From Candidatus Avelusimicrobium intestinale (GTDB lineage: Bacteria; Elusimicrobiota; Elusimicrobia; Elusimicrobiales; Elusimicrobiaceae), in the NCBI GenBank assembly GCA_902765225.1, contig CACWYV010000001.1:310001-374000 (forward strand): a stretch of DNA of 64,000 bases, in the 5' to 3' direction. Below the pieces are notes generated by a model, which worked only from the letters and a program-made list of their open reading frames with translations, did no database searches and had not been told where the DNA came from. Each line of letters begins with the position of its first letter. Position 1 is the stretch's first letter. The position numbers were made by a program, and so were the translations under genes. This document shows positions 9,371 through 16,202 of the stretch, piece by piece.

Positions 9371-11350
9371 ATGGAAACATTAGCGAAACCGCTTTCACTT
9401 AAAATTTGTGTGGGGTATCATAAACCGTCTTTCTTATTAGAGGGCGATTGTTTTGTGCCGGTGTGGGGAGGTAAAGCCGCCGCCGGAGAAATTTCCAAAG
9501 ACGGGGCCGGACTGTCTGCCGAAGAACGCCAATGGATGGAAGCCCACTGCGTGGGGGATGATACGGGGGATAATATCTCCGCCCAAAACCGCCACTATTG
9601 CGAGGCCTCCGTTTTGTATTGGATGTGGAAGAATTACGACAAACTGGGCAACCCGGATTTTATCGGCTATTTGCAATATCGGCGGCATTGGATTTTAAAA
9701 GAGGAATATTTAGAAACTCACCCGGCTGATTTCTATAATCTGGTGGCGAATGAATGTTTCTCGGAAGATTACCAATACAAGATAGGTTTAAGTGAAGAGG
9801 CAATTAAAGCCCAATTGACCGATTGCGACGGCATTTTTTGCGCCAACGATACCAAACGCACCATTGAAGATTACAAAGAACATCATCATTCGCAAGATAT
9901 TAAGTATTGGCACAAAGCACTGGAAATTATTCAAAAAGACTGGCCACAGTACGCCCAAGCGGCAGAGGAGTATAACCACGGCACATGGCATGCGTGGTCC
10001 AACTGTTTTATTATGCGGCGGGAAGATTTTTTGGAGTATTGCCCGTTTTTGTTTGATGTTTTAGCCAAAATTGATGCTTTTGCCAAGCCGGAATATGACC
10101 AAATGACGGTGGAACAACTCCGTGTGCCGGCATACGTTTCCGAAACGATGCTCGGCATTTGGTGGACGTATAAGAAAACGCAAGGGCGGCATTTTAAGAG
10201 TTTACCGTTAATGTATATTAAAAAACCTTTTGACTCTTTGTGTGTACAACCGCGCCATATTTCGCCGTTACATAAAGATGCTATTCCCGTGGTATTTATT
10301 TCAGACGGGGGATATCTGAAATATACTTCTGTTGCCGTTGCGTCTATTTGCCACAATGCCGCAGTAGATAAACAGTATGACATCATCATCTTAGAAGATG
10401 GGAAAATCTCTCCCGAAATGAAGGAACGTTTATGCCACATGGGTACGGAAAATGTTTCCGTCCGGTTTTTCAACGCTTCTTATTACATGCAGCATTATGG
10501 TTTCTCTTCCTTTTTTCACCGGCGATTGAACGTAATGCCCTATTTAAAGTTATTTATTCATGAAATTTTGCGAGATTACAACCGTGCCATTTTTTTGGAC
10601 GGAGATGTGTTGGCTTTGCAAGATGTGGCGCAGTTGTACGAAGTTCCTTTAGGGGGAAAATTGATAGCAGCTGTTCAAGATTGCATTGAAACAAAAGTGC
10701 AAGACGGTTTTTGGGCCTTCCGGCGTAGTTATGTAATGGATAATAATAAAATAGAGGACATAGAACATTATTGTAACTCGGGCGTTTTGGTAATGGACCT
10801 AAAAGCCATGCGTGAAGAACCGGAATTACTCAATCAGTTTGTCTGTGAGGCCCGTTTCCAACATAAGGACCGTTTCCACCACGACCAGGATGTTATCAAT
10901 ACTGTTTTGGAACATAAAATCAAAAGGTTGTCCTGTGCGTATAATTTCCAATCGTGTGTTTTGAGAAAATATTTTTGGGAGCGCGTGCCGGCCTCTACCC
11001 AATTAGAAATGAGGACTGTTTTAAATAACCGGCAGATTGTAGTTTTACATTGCGATGGAGACCCTAAACCCTGGCAACCAAACGGCACAAAAAACTGGTT
11101 AAGTGATTTGTGGTGGAAGTATGCGCGTATGTCTCCGTTTTACGAGGAATTTATCCACCAAACAAGTCCCCGCTGGAACGGCCTTTTGTTGCGGGATGCT
11201 TTACACATAAACCGGGTGCGGTGTCAATATTGGAAGTATCGCATTTTCATGAATGTGGTGTGGGGCAATACGCGTCAGCGCTACAAACGGAAAAAATACG
11301 AATATAGGCGCCGTATAGAGGCCGTTAATTTCTTTTTGGGCGGGCGGTAA
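9371..11350 (+). CDS. DUF4422-GT8 fusion glycosyltransferase
   Basis: This 659-residue protein joins two glycosyltransferase-type domains. Residues 7 to 240 resemble DUF4422 (KICVGYHKP, then LGNPDFIGYLQYRRHW and HAWSNCFIMRREDF). Residues 300 to 560 are a family 8 transferase with VVFISDGGYLKYTSVAVASI and the DxD metal site in AIFLDGDVLAL, then SGVLVMDL and HHDQDVINT. A basic C-terminal tail could hold it at the membrane. The start is the ATG at 9371, behind AGGAG; an in-frame GTG at 9341 inside the previous gene is less likely. It is the last gene of the glycan operon; the strong promoter-like sequence after it serves the tRNA region. Confidence 0.82.
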   Translation: METLAKPLSLKICVGYHKPSFLLEGDCFVPVWGGKAAAGEISKDGAGLSAEERQWMEAHCVGDDTGDNISAQNRHYCEASVLYWMWKNYDKLGNPDFIGYLQYRRHWILKEEYLETHPADFYNLVANECFSEDYQYKIGLSEEAIKAQLTDCDGIFCANDTKRTIEDYKEHHHSQDIKYWHKALEIIQKDWPQYAQAAEEYNHGTWHAWSNCFIMRREDFLEYCPFLFDVLAKIDAFAKPEYDQMTVEQLRVPAYVSETMLGIWWTYKKTQGRHFKSLPLMYIKKPFDSLCVQPRHISPLHKDAIPVVFISDGGYLKYTSVAVASICHNAAVDKQYDIIILEDGKISPEMKERLCHMGTENVSVRFFNASYYMQHYGFSSFFHRRLNVMPYLKLFIHEILRDYNRAIFLDGDVLALQDVAQLYEVPLGGKLIAAVQDCIETKVQDGFWAFRRSYVMDNNKIEDIEHYCNSGVLVMDLKAMREEPELLNQFVCEARFQHKDRFHHDQDVINTVLEHKIKRLSCAYNFQSCVLRKYFWERVPASTQLEMRTVLNNRQIVVLHCDGDPKPWQPNGTKNWLSDLWWKYARMSPFYEEFIHQTSPRWNGLLLRDALHINRVRCQYWKYRIFMNVVWGNTRQRYKRKKYEYRRRIEAVNFFLGGR

Positions 11351-11426
11351 GTAAACACCCTTGTCTGGATTTTATTTCGCTTTCCTTTTAACAGGCGCCC
11401 CGCGCTTGCTGCAAGGGGTCAAGCAA

Positions 11427-11438
11427 TTATGCTATAAT
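11427..11438 (+). promoter_or_regulatory. Extended -10 promoter ahead of tRNA-Val repeats
   Basis: A perfect TATAAT at 11433-11438 is preceded by TG one base upstream, giving an extended -10 element. There is no clear -35 hexamer at the right distance. It sits 20 bases before the first tRNA-like hairpin. Transcription from it would read through all three repeats into tRNA-Val. Confidence 0.6.
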
Positions 11439-11470
11439 AGAAAATAGGTTTCCGTTTGGTTGGCGTGGTG

Positions 11471-11722
11471 CTTGTAGCATAAAGTACGTTCCCGCTGTTG
11501 GGAACGCGCCAACAAAAAACGATTTGAGAAGTTTTAAGCCCAGTTGGCGCAGCGCTTGTAGCATAAAGTACGTTCCCGCTGTTGGGAACGCGCCAACAAA
11601 AAACGATTTGAGAGAATTTAAGCCCAGTTGGCGCAGCGCTTGTAGCATAAAGTACGTTCCCGCTGTTGGGAACGCGCCAACAGAAAACGATTTGAGAAAA
11701 TTTAAGCCCAGTTGGCGCAGCG
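11471..11722 (+). repeat. Three 84-bp tandem repeats containing the tRNA-Val 5' end
   Basis: Three units of exactly 84 bp (11471-11554, 11555-11638, 11639-11722) are nearly identical, differing only in a few bases of the spacer. Each unit ends with the first 17 bases of the downstream tRNA-Val gene, and the last of these is the real tRNA start at 11706. A stem-loop recurs at 11459-11513, 11543-11597 and 11627-11681. Its outer stem GTTGGCG/CGCCAAC encloses CGTTCCC-GCTGTT-GGGAACG, which looks like the tRNA anticodon stem with a six-base loop. The first hairpin has a diverged tRNA-like 5' part but keeps the stem. The units carry no tRNA 3' half, so they are not functional tRNA genes. Confidence 0.93.
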
Positions 11723-11780
11723 GTAGCGCGTTCCCTTGACATGGGAAAGGTCACAGGTTCAATCCCTGTACTGGGCACCA
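11706..11780 (+). tRNA. tRNA-Val(GAC)
   Basis: The acceptor stem pairs GCCCAGT with ACTGGGC, the D arm is GGCGC/GCGC-like, the anticodon stem TTCCC/GGGAA holds the loop TTGACAT (anticodon GAC, read as Val), and the T arm carries GGTTCAATCC. CCA is encoded at 11778-11780. It follows three repeats that copy its own 5' end. A terminator begins 5 bases after the CCA. Confidence 0.95.
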
Positions 11781-11784
11781 TTAG

Positions 11785-11811
11785 AAAACCCACCTTTTTG
11801 GTGGGTTTTTT
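11785..11811 (+). terminator. Terminator of tRNA-Val
   Basis: The hairpin AAAACCCACC / GGTGGGTTTT with a TTTTT loop is followed by a T run, a standard intrinsic terminator. A related one with compensating stem changes lies at 15262-15287. Confidence 0.9.
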
Positions 11812-12201
11812 AATGGTCAGTAGCACACCAACTGCTTGGTGTGCGGCAGGGATTGAAAGGCGGAGCGATGTTTTTGTTTGAGCGTGCGGAAGCCGCGAAA
11901 GGCAAAAACCGCGAGCCCGGCCTGCAGAAAAATTCCGTCAGGAATTTTATCGGAAGGCAACCCCGTACTGGGCAGTTTTTAGAATCCTCGCTTCCCGACG
12001 AGGATTTCTTATTTTATACTGATTTTATGGCCTATCCGGCCCCACGCTCAAAAGGGTCAGTTTTTGCGCGTTTTTGCAGGTTTTTGTAGTTTTATTGTCA
12101 ATATTTTGACAATGCGTCGTACAATACAGAGAGACAGTTTTTAGCAGACCAGTATGGCAATTTGTAAAAATCTATTCTTTGTTAAGAATTATCCTTACAA
12201 A
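11812..12201. other. Non-coding segment with tRNA-like scar
   Basis: I see no credible gene here. The stretch 11961-11974 resembles the tRNA-Val 3' end with one substitution, and a hairpin AATCCTCG/CGAGGATT at 11983-12006 followed by T-rich sequence looks like another terminator. A perfect 7-bp inverted repeat TTGTCAA/TTGACAA with a 4-base gap lies at 12095-12112. Three spaced TTTTTG runs precede it (12061-12087). An 82-codon open frame at 11841-12089 has no family signal and crosses the scar, so it is not called. Confidence 0.5.
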
Positions 12202-12203
12202 TT
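12159..12203. terminator. Hairpin at the end of the kinase gene
   Basis: Nested inverted repeats AATTTGTAA/TTACAAATT (9 bp) and ATTCTT/AAGAAT (6 bp, 4-base loop) end inside the kinase stop codon. There is no T run on the minus strand, so termination is possible but not assured. Confidence 0.4.
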
Positions 12204-13377
12204 ACAGTGCGTTATACGGAATATTTTCTCTAAGTTCTGTAATGTTTTTAAATCGTTTTGAAGGGTCTGGATTTTGTCCTTTTTCTAAAAATTCTCTCAA
12301 ATCTCTATTCTTGATATCTTGAAAATTCTGTTTCCCTGTTAATACAAACATCACAATATGGGTTAAAGCATAAATTTCGTGAGCCATACTATAATTTTTA
12401 AAACCACACAACCGAAGGGCAGGATCATTGCATACACCTTTGAAATGTGTCTCTGTGGTTGTTAAAGTGCTTTCTGGGTATTTAACTAATCCAAAATCCG
12501 ATATTTTTACAACAATAACGTTATCCTCATATTTTTTGATTAAGATATTGCAAGGACTTATATCGCGATGAAACAATTTTTTAGAATGAATATAGGAAAA
12601 TCCTTTTAGAATTTGACTAATAATGTTTTTACGTTGACTAAGATTCAAATTAGGATTATTGTATCTCATAAAATCTAATAGCGTACAATCCATAAATTCC
12701 ATGATATACTGATTATTTTCCTCGTCATACGAATATACTTCTACGATATAAGGAGATTTTAGTGCTTTCATTTCTGTAAACTCTAGTTTAAAACGTTCAA
12801 TTTCCTTCGGAGATAAGTTCTTTTTTGCTCGCTTGAGGACAAAAGTTTTGTTATATAACGTATCGCTATATTTGTATACTTGGGCATAAGAACCTTCCCC
12901 CAACGGAGTGAGCGCAAACTGAGAGAATCCATTCCTTATACTGTTGAAGTGCTGTAAAGGTCGAAAGATGGGTTGAATATAATATAACCGCACCCTTTCA
13001 AAATCACTGGGAATTTCGCTACCACCTGAGCTAAAAAGAAAACATTGGCTTTTGGTAAAAAATTGATGATAATATGCATCTATATCAAAGGCATATTGAG
13101 TGTTCGCTAAGTTAGTATGCAATTCATCAATTACTTGAATTATCCATAATAGTTCACGACTTGGATCCGCTCGAAAATGCCCGCCCGGGATGCGCGTATT
13201 CATTTCTTTTATTAGCTTATTTAAATTTGCATGTAAAGACGAAAATAGTAATTTCAGTTTTTCATTCCGAACTTGTGAATAAAGTGCTAAGAATTCATCA
13301 CTAGCACTATCTCCAAATTCCTGTAATTTATTTTCTATAAATGCGTTTATGATTTGATTTTCTTGTTCAAAAGGCAT
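12202..13377 (-). CDS. Orphan eukaryotic-like Ser/Thr protein kinase
   Basis: This is a 391-residue protein with a C-terminal protein kinase domain from about residue 157. It has the glycine loop LGEGSYAQVYK, the ATP lysine in FVLKRAKK, the catalytic loop HRDISPCN and DFG in ISDFGLVKY, so it should be active. The N-terminal 150 residues form an unassigned, mostly helical region. There is no membrane segment or PASTA repeat, unlike PknB-type kinases, so it is probably cytoplasmic. The ATG has AAAGGGA upstream. Composition is AT-rich like the two lipoprotein genes across the divergent intergenic region, and it lies in the tRNA-bounded island. Its substrate is unknown. Stand-alone kinases of this sort occur in accessory loci, some linked to phage defence, but nothing here proves that. 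Confidence 0.85.
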   Translation of the reverse strand: MPFEQENQIINAFIENKLQEFGDSASDEFLALYSQVRNEKLKLLFSSLHANLNKLIKEMNTRIPGGHFRADPSRELLWIIQVIDELHTNLANTQYAFDIDAYYHQFFTKSQCFLFSSGGSEIPSDFERVRLYYIQPIFRPLQHFNSIRNGFSQFALTPLGEGSYAQVYKYSDTLYNKTFVLKRAKKNLSPKEIERFKLEFTEMKALKSPYIVEVYSYDEENNQYIMEFMDCTLLDFMRYNNPNLNLSQRKNIISQILKGFSYIHSKKLFHRDISPCNILIKKYEDNVIVVKISDFGLVKYPESTLTTTETHFKGVCNDPALRLCGFKNYSMAHEIYALTHIVMFVLTGKQNFQDIKNRDLREFLEKGQNPDPSKRFKNITELRENIPYNAL

Positions 13378-13515
13378 AAAATTTCCCTTTAAATGTCCGT
13401 GTTTCCTTCTTTGTTATTATATAATAAGTAAATTTAAGCTGCTCAAACATGCCATATAATATGCTTTATATCATCATTTTGAAGGAAAAACAGAAATATA
13501 TACCTTGAAATGTTT

Positions 13516-13521
13516 TATAAT
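13516..13521 (+). promoter_or_regulatory. Possible -10 element for the structured RNA
   Basis: A perfect TATAAT lies about 35 bases before the start-stop codon pair and the hairpin array. No matching -35 hexamer is evident, so the promoter is tentative. Confidence 0.4.
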
Positions 13522-13541
13522 GGAAGTATATTAAGATTTTT

Positions 13542-13561
13542 GGAGGGTAAATTTTATGTAA
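13542..13561 (+). promoter_or_regulatory. Ribosome site followed directly by ATG-TAA
   Basis: A strong Shine-Dalgarno (GGAGGG, 13542-13547) is followed after 8 bases by ATG (13556) and immediately by TAA (13559). This is a minimal start-stop frame that could hold an initiating ribosome at the edge of the structured RNA. The stop overlaps the first hairpin arm. Confidence 0.45.
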
Positions 13562-13790
13562 GCCCTAGGCGGGCTTGATTACAATTAGTACTGTTTTTGG
13601 TTGTCTATTATAGACATCACTGTTGCTTAGGCAACGGAGAAGCCAAACCGAAAACGGTCGCTATGGCTAATAGAAACGGCCTTATAACCCGTCTCTATTA
13701 GCAGTAATCCTGTACTTGATTTGATATCAAGCAGGTAGGCGACTGTTATTTGTGTGATTGGCTTCTCACAAATGACGGTCGTCTTTTGTT
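13560..13790 (+). ncRNA. Structured non-coding RNA candidate with pseudoknot
   Basis: Seven hairpins follow one another with few unpaired bases. Stems are 13560-13565/13571-13576; 13602-13607/13611-13616; 13622-13626/13631-13635; 13647-13650/13655-13658; 13666-13674/13694-13702 with inner 13676-13679/13689-13692; 13709-13712/13732-13735 with inner 13715-13720/13726-13731; and a 17-bp stem 13738-13754/13767-13783. The loop of the last stem (13758-13766) is fully complementary to 13638-13646, which lies between two earlier hairpins, giving a long-range pseudoknot. TTTTGTTTTG follows the last stem, so it may also end transcription. I recognise no known class: it lacks the tmRNA, RNase P, SRP, 6S and T-box signatures. 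It could be the leader of the lipoprotein operon 50 bases downstream or an independent RNA. Confidence 0.6.
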
Positions 13791-13836
13791 TTGTATGAGT
13801 ACGGCCTGGGAAAAGGGAATATACTTGGAGAAAAAA

Positions 13837-14472
13837 ATGAAAATAGGACATTATTTGCTTGGCATGATTATAGGTAGTATTTTATGTGGCTGTGCAACAA
13901 ACCCATGGAAGGAATTTTACAATGACGAAGGTCTTGTTGTTACCAAAGACCCACATATACAGGTACGTATAGAAGAAACATCGAATTTACGAGACAGAGT
14001 GGCATATTACTTGTCTCAAGGCTACGTGGTAATTGGTTCTTCGCATTTTGAAAGTGAATGGGTCCCTAGATCCAAAGCATTGAAAGTAGCTCAGCAAAAT
14101 GGAGCAACTCTTGTTGTTGTCGGACACCAACCCACCGGAACACGACAACATAATTATACACTGGCTATTCCACAAACACATACAATTTATCATCAAGGAC
14201 AAATTAACTCTTACACAAATACCAATTCTCACACAGATGTTTATGCAAGAGGTAATATCTATGGTTCTAGGAGTGGTAGTGCTTGGTTTAATGCTAATGC
14301 AAATGTAAATACGAATACCGACACGTACACCAATACTTCATATCAAGGGACATCTACTTATCAAACAATGCAGTTTGTGAACGGATCGTATCAAACCGCT
14401 ATATTTGAACAACTAGCAGTTTTTATGGTCCCCAAAGAAAAAATAGAACAAGGAGAAGAAATTTATGAATAA
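13837..14472 (+). CDS. Hypothetical lipoprotein, Asn/Thr-rich
   Basis: This 211-residue protein begins with a lipoprotein signal peptide and a lipobox ending in Cys19 (ILCGC). The middle part reads GYVVIGSSHFESE, then ALKVAQQNGATLVVVGHQPTGT, a pattern I associate with a widespread but uncharacterised family of secreted proteins. From about residue 115 it is low complexity, with alternating Asn and Thr. The start at 13837 has GGAG 7 bases upstream and gives the signal peptide; an earlier in-frame GTG at 13750 falls inside the structured RNA and is rejected. It overlaps the next lipoprotein gene by 8 bp. Composition is AT-rich, as in the rest of the island. The function is unknown. Confidence 0.75.
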   Translation: MKIGHYLLGMIIGSILCGCATNPWKEFYNDEGLVVTKDPHIQVRIEETSNLRDRVAYYLSQGYVVIGSSHFESEWVPRSKALKVAQQNGATLVVVGHQPTGTRQHNYTLAIPQTHTIYHQGQINSYTNTNSHTDVYARGNIYGSRSGSAWFNANANVNTNTDTYTNTSYQGTSTYQTMQFVNGSYQTAIFEQLAVFMVPKEKIEQGEEIYE

Positions 14473-15115
14473 GATTATTTACATTTTTGTGTTAATATGT
14501 TTTATTAACGGCTGTGCTACATTCACTTCAGGCTCCTTACCAAAGACGCCTAAAGGACAAATAACACTCCCCAAAACCTATAAGAAACAAGACGTTTCTT
14601 TTTCTGTGTCTTACTACCAACAAGTAGGAGATGATATTATAATTAATGAAAAGAAATTAAGGGATGCTGTTAAACAGACTTTTATACGATCTGGATTGTT
14701 TAAAAAAGTAACATATAGACCTTTTTCGCTAAATCTTCCGAACCATTATCATTTTGATCTTAAACTAACAGGAACTCCTATAGAGAAACAATATTCATTG
14801 GGTATGTTGGGAGGTTGTACAGCGGCCATATTGCCTATATGGTTTAATTACTATGTAGACATTTCAATGTTCCATTTCAAAAATGGCAGAGAGTTGTATT
14901 CTGCTACTACTAGTGAAAGAGCGACTGATTTGGTTTGGCTTCCGTTAGTAATCACCTGGCCGTTTTTAAATCACGGAACTATAGGGTCAATGATAAAAAA
15001 CACAACCATGCGTTATTTCCTTTACCAAATCAAAGAGCATGAATTACGGCATATGGAACAAAAACCGATATCAGATGAGACAAAAGATGAAAATTTAGAT
15101 ATTGAAGAGCAATAG
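14465..15115 (+). CDS. Hypothetical lipoprotein
   Basis: This 216-residue protein starts with a lipoprotein signal (MNKIIYIFVLICFINGC, lipobox INGC). The region of residues 112 to 130 (GMLGGCTAAILPIWF) and another near 158 to 170 (LVWLPLVITWPFL) are hydrophobic and could enter a membrane. The C-terminus is acidic. It overlaps the preceding lipoprotein gene by 8 bp, so they are probably co-translated and may act together in the outer membrane. I do not recognise a family. The end lies about 120 bp before the island's right boundary repeat. Confidence 0.72.
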   Translation: MNKIIYIFVLICFINGCATFTSGSLPKTPKGQITLPKTYKKQDVSFSVSYYQQVGDDIIINEKKLRDAVKQTFIRSGLFKKVTYRPFSLNLPNHYHFDLKLTGTPIEKQYSLGMLGGCTAAILPIWFNYYVDISMFHFKNGRELYSATTSERATDLVWLPLVITWPFLNHGTIGSMIKNTTMRYFLYQIKEHELRHMEQKPISDETKDENLDIEEQ

Positions 15116-15421
15116 ATTCCACAGTTGTTTTCTCTTGTGGCAGCCCCCGCACGCATGCTAACGCATGCTTAGCGAAAGGCAAGCATGGCGAGGTGGGGTC
15201 GCGAGCGGCGCGCGTCGGCAAGCCGACTTGTGACCAATTCCCCTGTACTGGGCACCATTGGAAAACCCGCCGAAAGGCGGGTTTTTTAATAGTCAGTAGC
15301 GCATAAACTGTTTTAGGTGGGGTAGAATTTGTAATATTTATAAGGACAGTAAGATGTTGTTTAATCCGCTTGTCGTAACTGTCTATATTATCAAACTATC
15401 CCAGGAGTGCCGGCAAATAGG
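15116..15421. other. Island right edge and non-coding segment
   Basis: No gene is seen. The left part (15130-15240) is GC-rich with short inverted repeats such as GCATGC pairs and GTCGGC/GCCGAC, unlike the AT-rich genes before it. At 15240-15259 lies a copy of the tRNA-Val 3' end including CCA, without the rest of the tRNA. Its terminator (15262-15287) and the following GTCAGTAGC match the sequence downstream of the real tRNA. The remaining 120 bases before the pilin stop hold nothing I can name. Confidence 0.6.
15262..15287 (+). terminator. Terminator beside the tRNA 3' fragment
   Basis: The hairpin AAAACCCGCC / GGCGGGTTTT with a GAAA loop precedes a T run. It parallels the tRNA-Val terminator, with ACC/GGT replaced by GCC/GGC on both arms. 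Confidence 0.88.
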
Positions 15422-16045
15422 TCAATAGGAACTATTCGTACGGATAACACCGCGGAAACTTTTACAGATTTTTTTGCATACAGCATCATTCCTGTCTTTA
15501 CAAAAACAGCCCAATTGGCCATTCCAATTCTCTTCCTGCCACCAAGTGCCTTCTCCTGCATTTTGAAATCCGTATTCCAATCCTATATTCATATCGTACC
15601 AGGTACACGGGGCCTGATCCTCATAACAATACCATAAAGTAACGCCATATGTATTACGGTCGTCATATGTAAAATAAGCAAAAGTTGCCTTGTTGCCACA
15701 ATACATTGCACGGGTTTCGCTAGTAGGAGGGATACACGTAGAAGGAAGCTCAATATCTAACGATCCCAGTTCCTGCCAACCGCCATATCTACCATTTGCA
15801 AGATAATACCGCTCATTCGCCTCGGCTAAACTTCTAAGTAACGGCAAATAGGAACTCAAACGGGCTTTATGTACAACATACTTGTATTGCGGCACAGCGA
15901 TAGAAGCCAAAATGCCAATAATTAATACAACTACTAATAATTCAATAAGGGTGAACCCTTTTCTTCTGTTTGTAAACCTGGAGAGATTCCGTGTCACATA
16001 CGGAATGCCTTTGTTTTTACTACTCTGATAGTTGGTGTTTTCCAT
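15422..16045 (-). CDS. Type IV pilin-like protein
   Basis: This 207-residue prepilin has an unusually long leader of about 29 residues before the cleavage motif KGFTLIELLVVVLIIGILASIAVPQY, which prepilin peptidase would cut after Gly and methylate at Phe. The hydrophobic helix is followed by a globular domain with many cysteines (CIPPTSETRAMYC, CYEDQAPC, CFC, VCKKIC), probably disulfide-linked outside the cell. The ATG at 16045 is preferred; an upstream extension would run through a poly-T tract that is better explained as promoter. There is no ribosome site, and the predicted transcript start lies only a few bases before the ATG. It could be a major pilin or a type II secretion pseudopilin. 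No pilus assembly genes are nearby. Confidence 0.88.
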   Translation of the reverse strand: MENTNYQSSKNKGIPYVTRNLSRFTNRRKGFTLIELLVVVLIIGILASIAVPQYKYVVHKARLSSYLPLLRSLAEANERYYLANGRYGGWQELGSLDIELPSTCIPPTSETRAMYCGNKATFAYFTYDDRNTYGVTLWYCYEDQAPCTWYDMNIGLEYGFQNAGEGTWWQEENWNGQLGCFCKDRNDAVCKKICKSFRGVIRTNSSY

Positions 16046-16050
16046 ACATA

Positions 16051-16084
16051 AGCATACTATCAAAAAAAAAAAAAGTTTTGTCAA
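16051..16084 (-). promoter_or_regulatory. Pilin promoter with T13 tract in the spacer
   Basis: On the minus strand a perfect TTGACA (16084-16079) is followed by AAAC and 13 T residues (16074-16062), then GATAGT (17-base spacer) or TAGTAT (19-base spacer) as -10. The whole homopolymer lies between the two promoter hexamers, so slippage would change their spacing and could switch pilin expression. The start point would fall 4 to 6 bases before the ATG. Confidence 0.6.
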
Positions 16085-16158
16085 ATGTACGATGTAAAGA
16101 TTCACGAATGGAAATAACAAGGCGCGAGATCCCTCCCTTCGTGGCAGAGATACACATA

Positions 16159-16185
16159 AAAAACCCCGGCGCAGCCGGGGTTTTT
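16159..16185. terminator. Bidirectional terminator-like hairpin
   Basis: AAAAACCCCGGC and GCCGGGGTTTTT pair over 12 bp around a GCA loop. It lies just after the end of the minus-strand DUF4402 fragment and can act on both strands. Confidence 0.85.
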
Positions 16186-16202
16186 AGATTCAACTGCGAA
16201 TT

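Larger units (their letters stand above)
11763..15304. mobile_element. AT-rich genomic island at tRNA-Val
   Basis: A direct repeat of about 63 bp brackets this segment. The left copy (11763-11826) is the tRNA-Val 3' end, CCA, terminator and the following GTCAGTAGC. The right copy (15240-15304) has the same order. Between them the sequence is much richer in A and T than the flanking genes and codes for an orphan kinase and two lipoproteins, with a large structured non-coding region. tRNA 3' ends are classic integration sites. No integrase or transposase is present, so the island may be a decayed or satellite element. The two terminators differ by paired changes, which suggests an old event or a lost second tRNA gene rather than a fresh insertion. 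Confidence 0.55.

Noticed and set aside
11471-11722. CRISPR array
   Set aside because: The units are contiguous and 84 bp long without variable spacers, and no cas genes are present; the Cas4-like protein at 52658 is far away and single.
11419-11826. A 135-codon minus-strand frame with repeated peptide units
   Set aside because: It is the antisense of the tRNA-Val gene and the tandem repeats. The repeated peptide comes from the 84-bp units, so it is not a gene.
11841-12089. An 82-codon plus-strand frame after the tRNA
   Set aside because: It crosses a tRNA-like scar and a terminator hairpin, and has no family signal.
13560-13790. tmRNA, RNase P RNA, 6S RNA or T-box leader
   Set aside because: The tRNA-like ends, conserved P4 bases, long central bubble and T-box consensus of these classes are absent.
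13627-13851. A 74-codon minus-strand frame upstream of the lipoproteins
   Set aside because: It lies over the hairpin array, where the base pairing explains the sequence better than coding.
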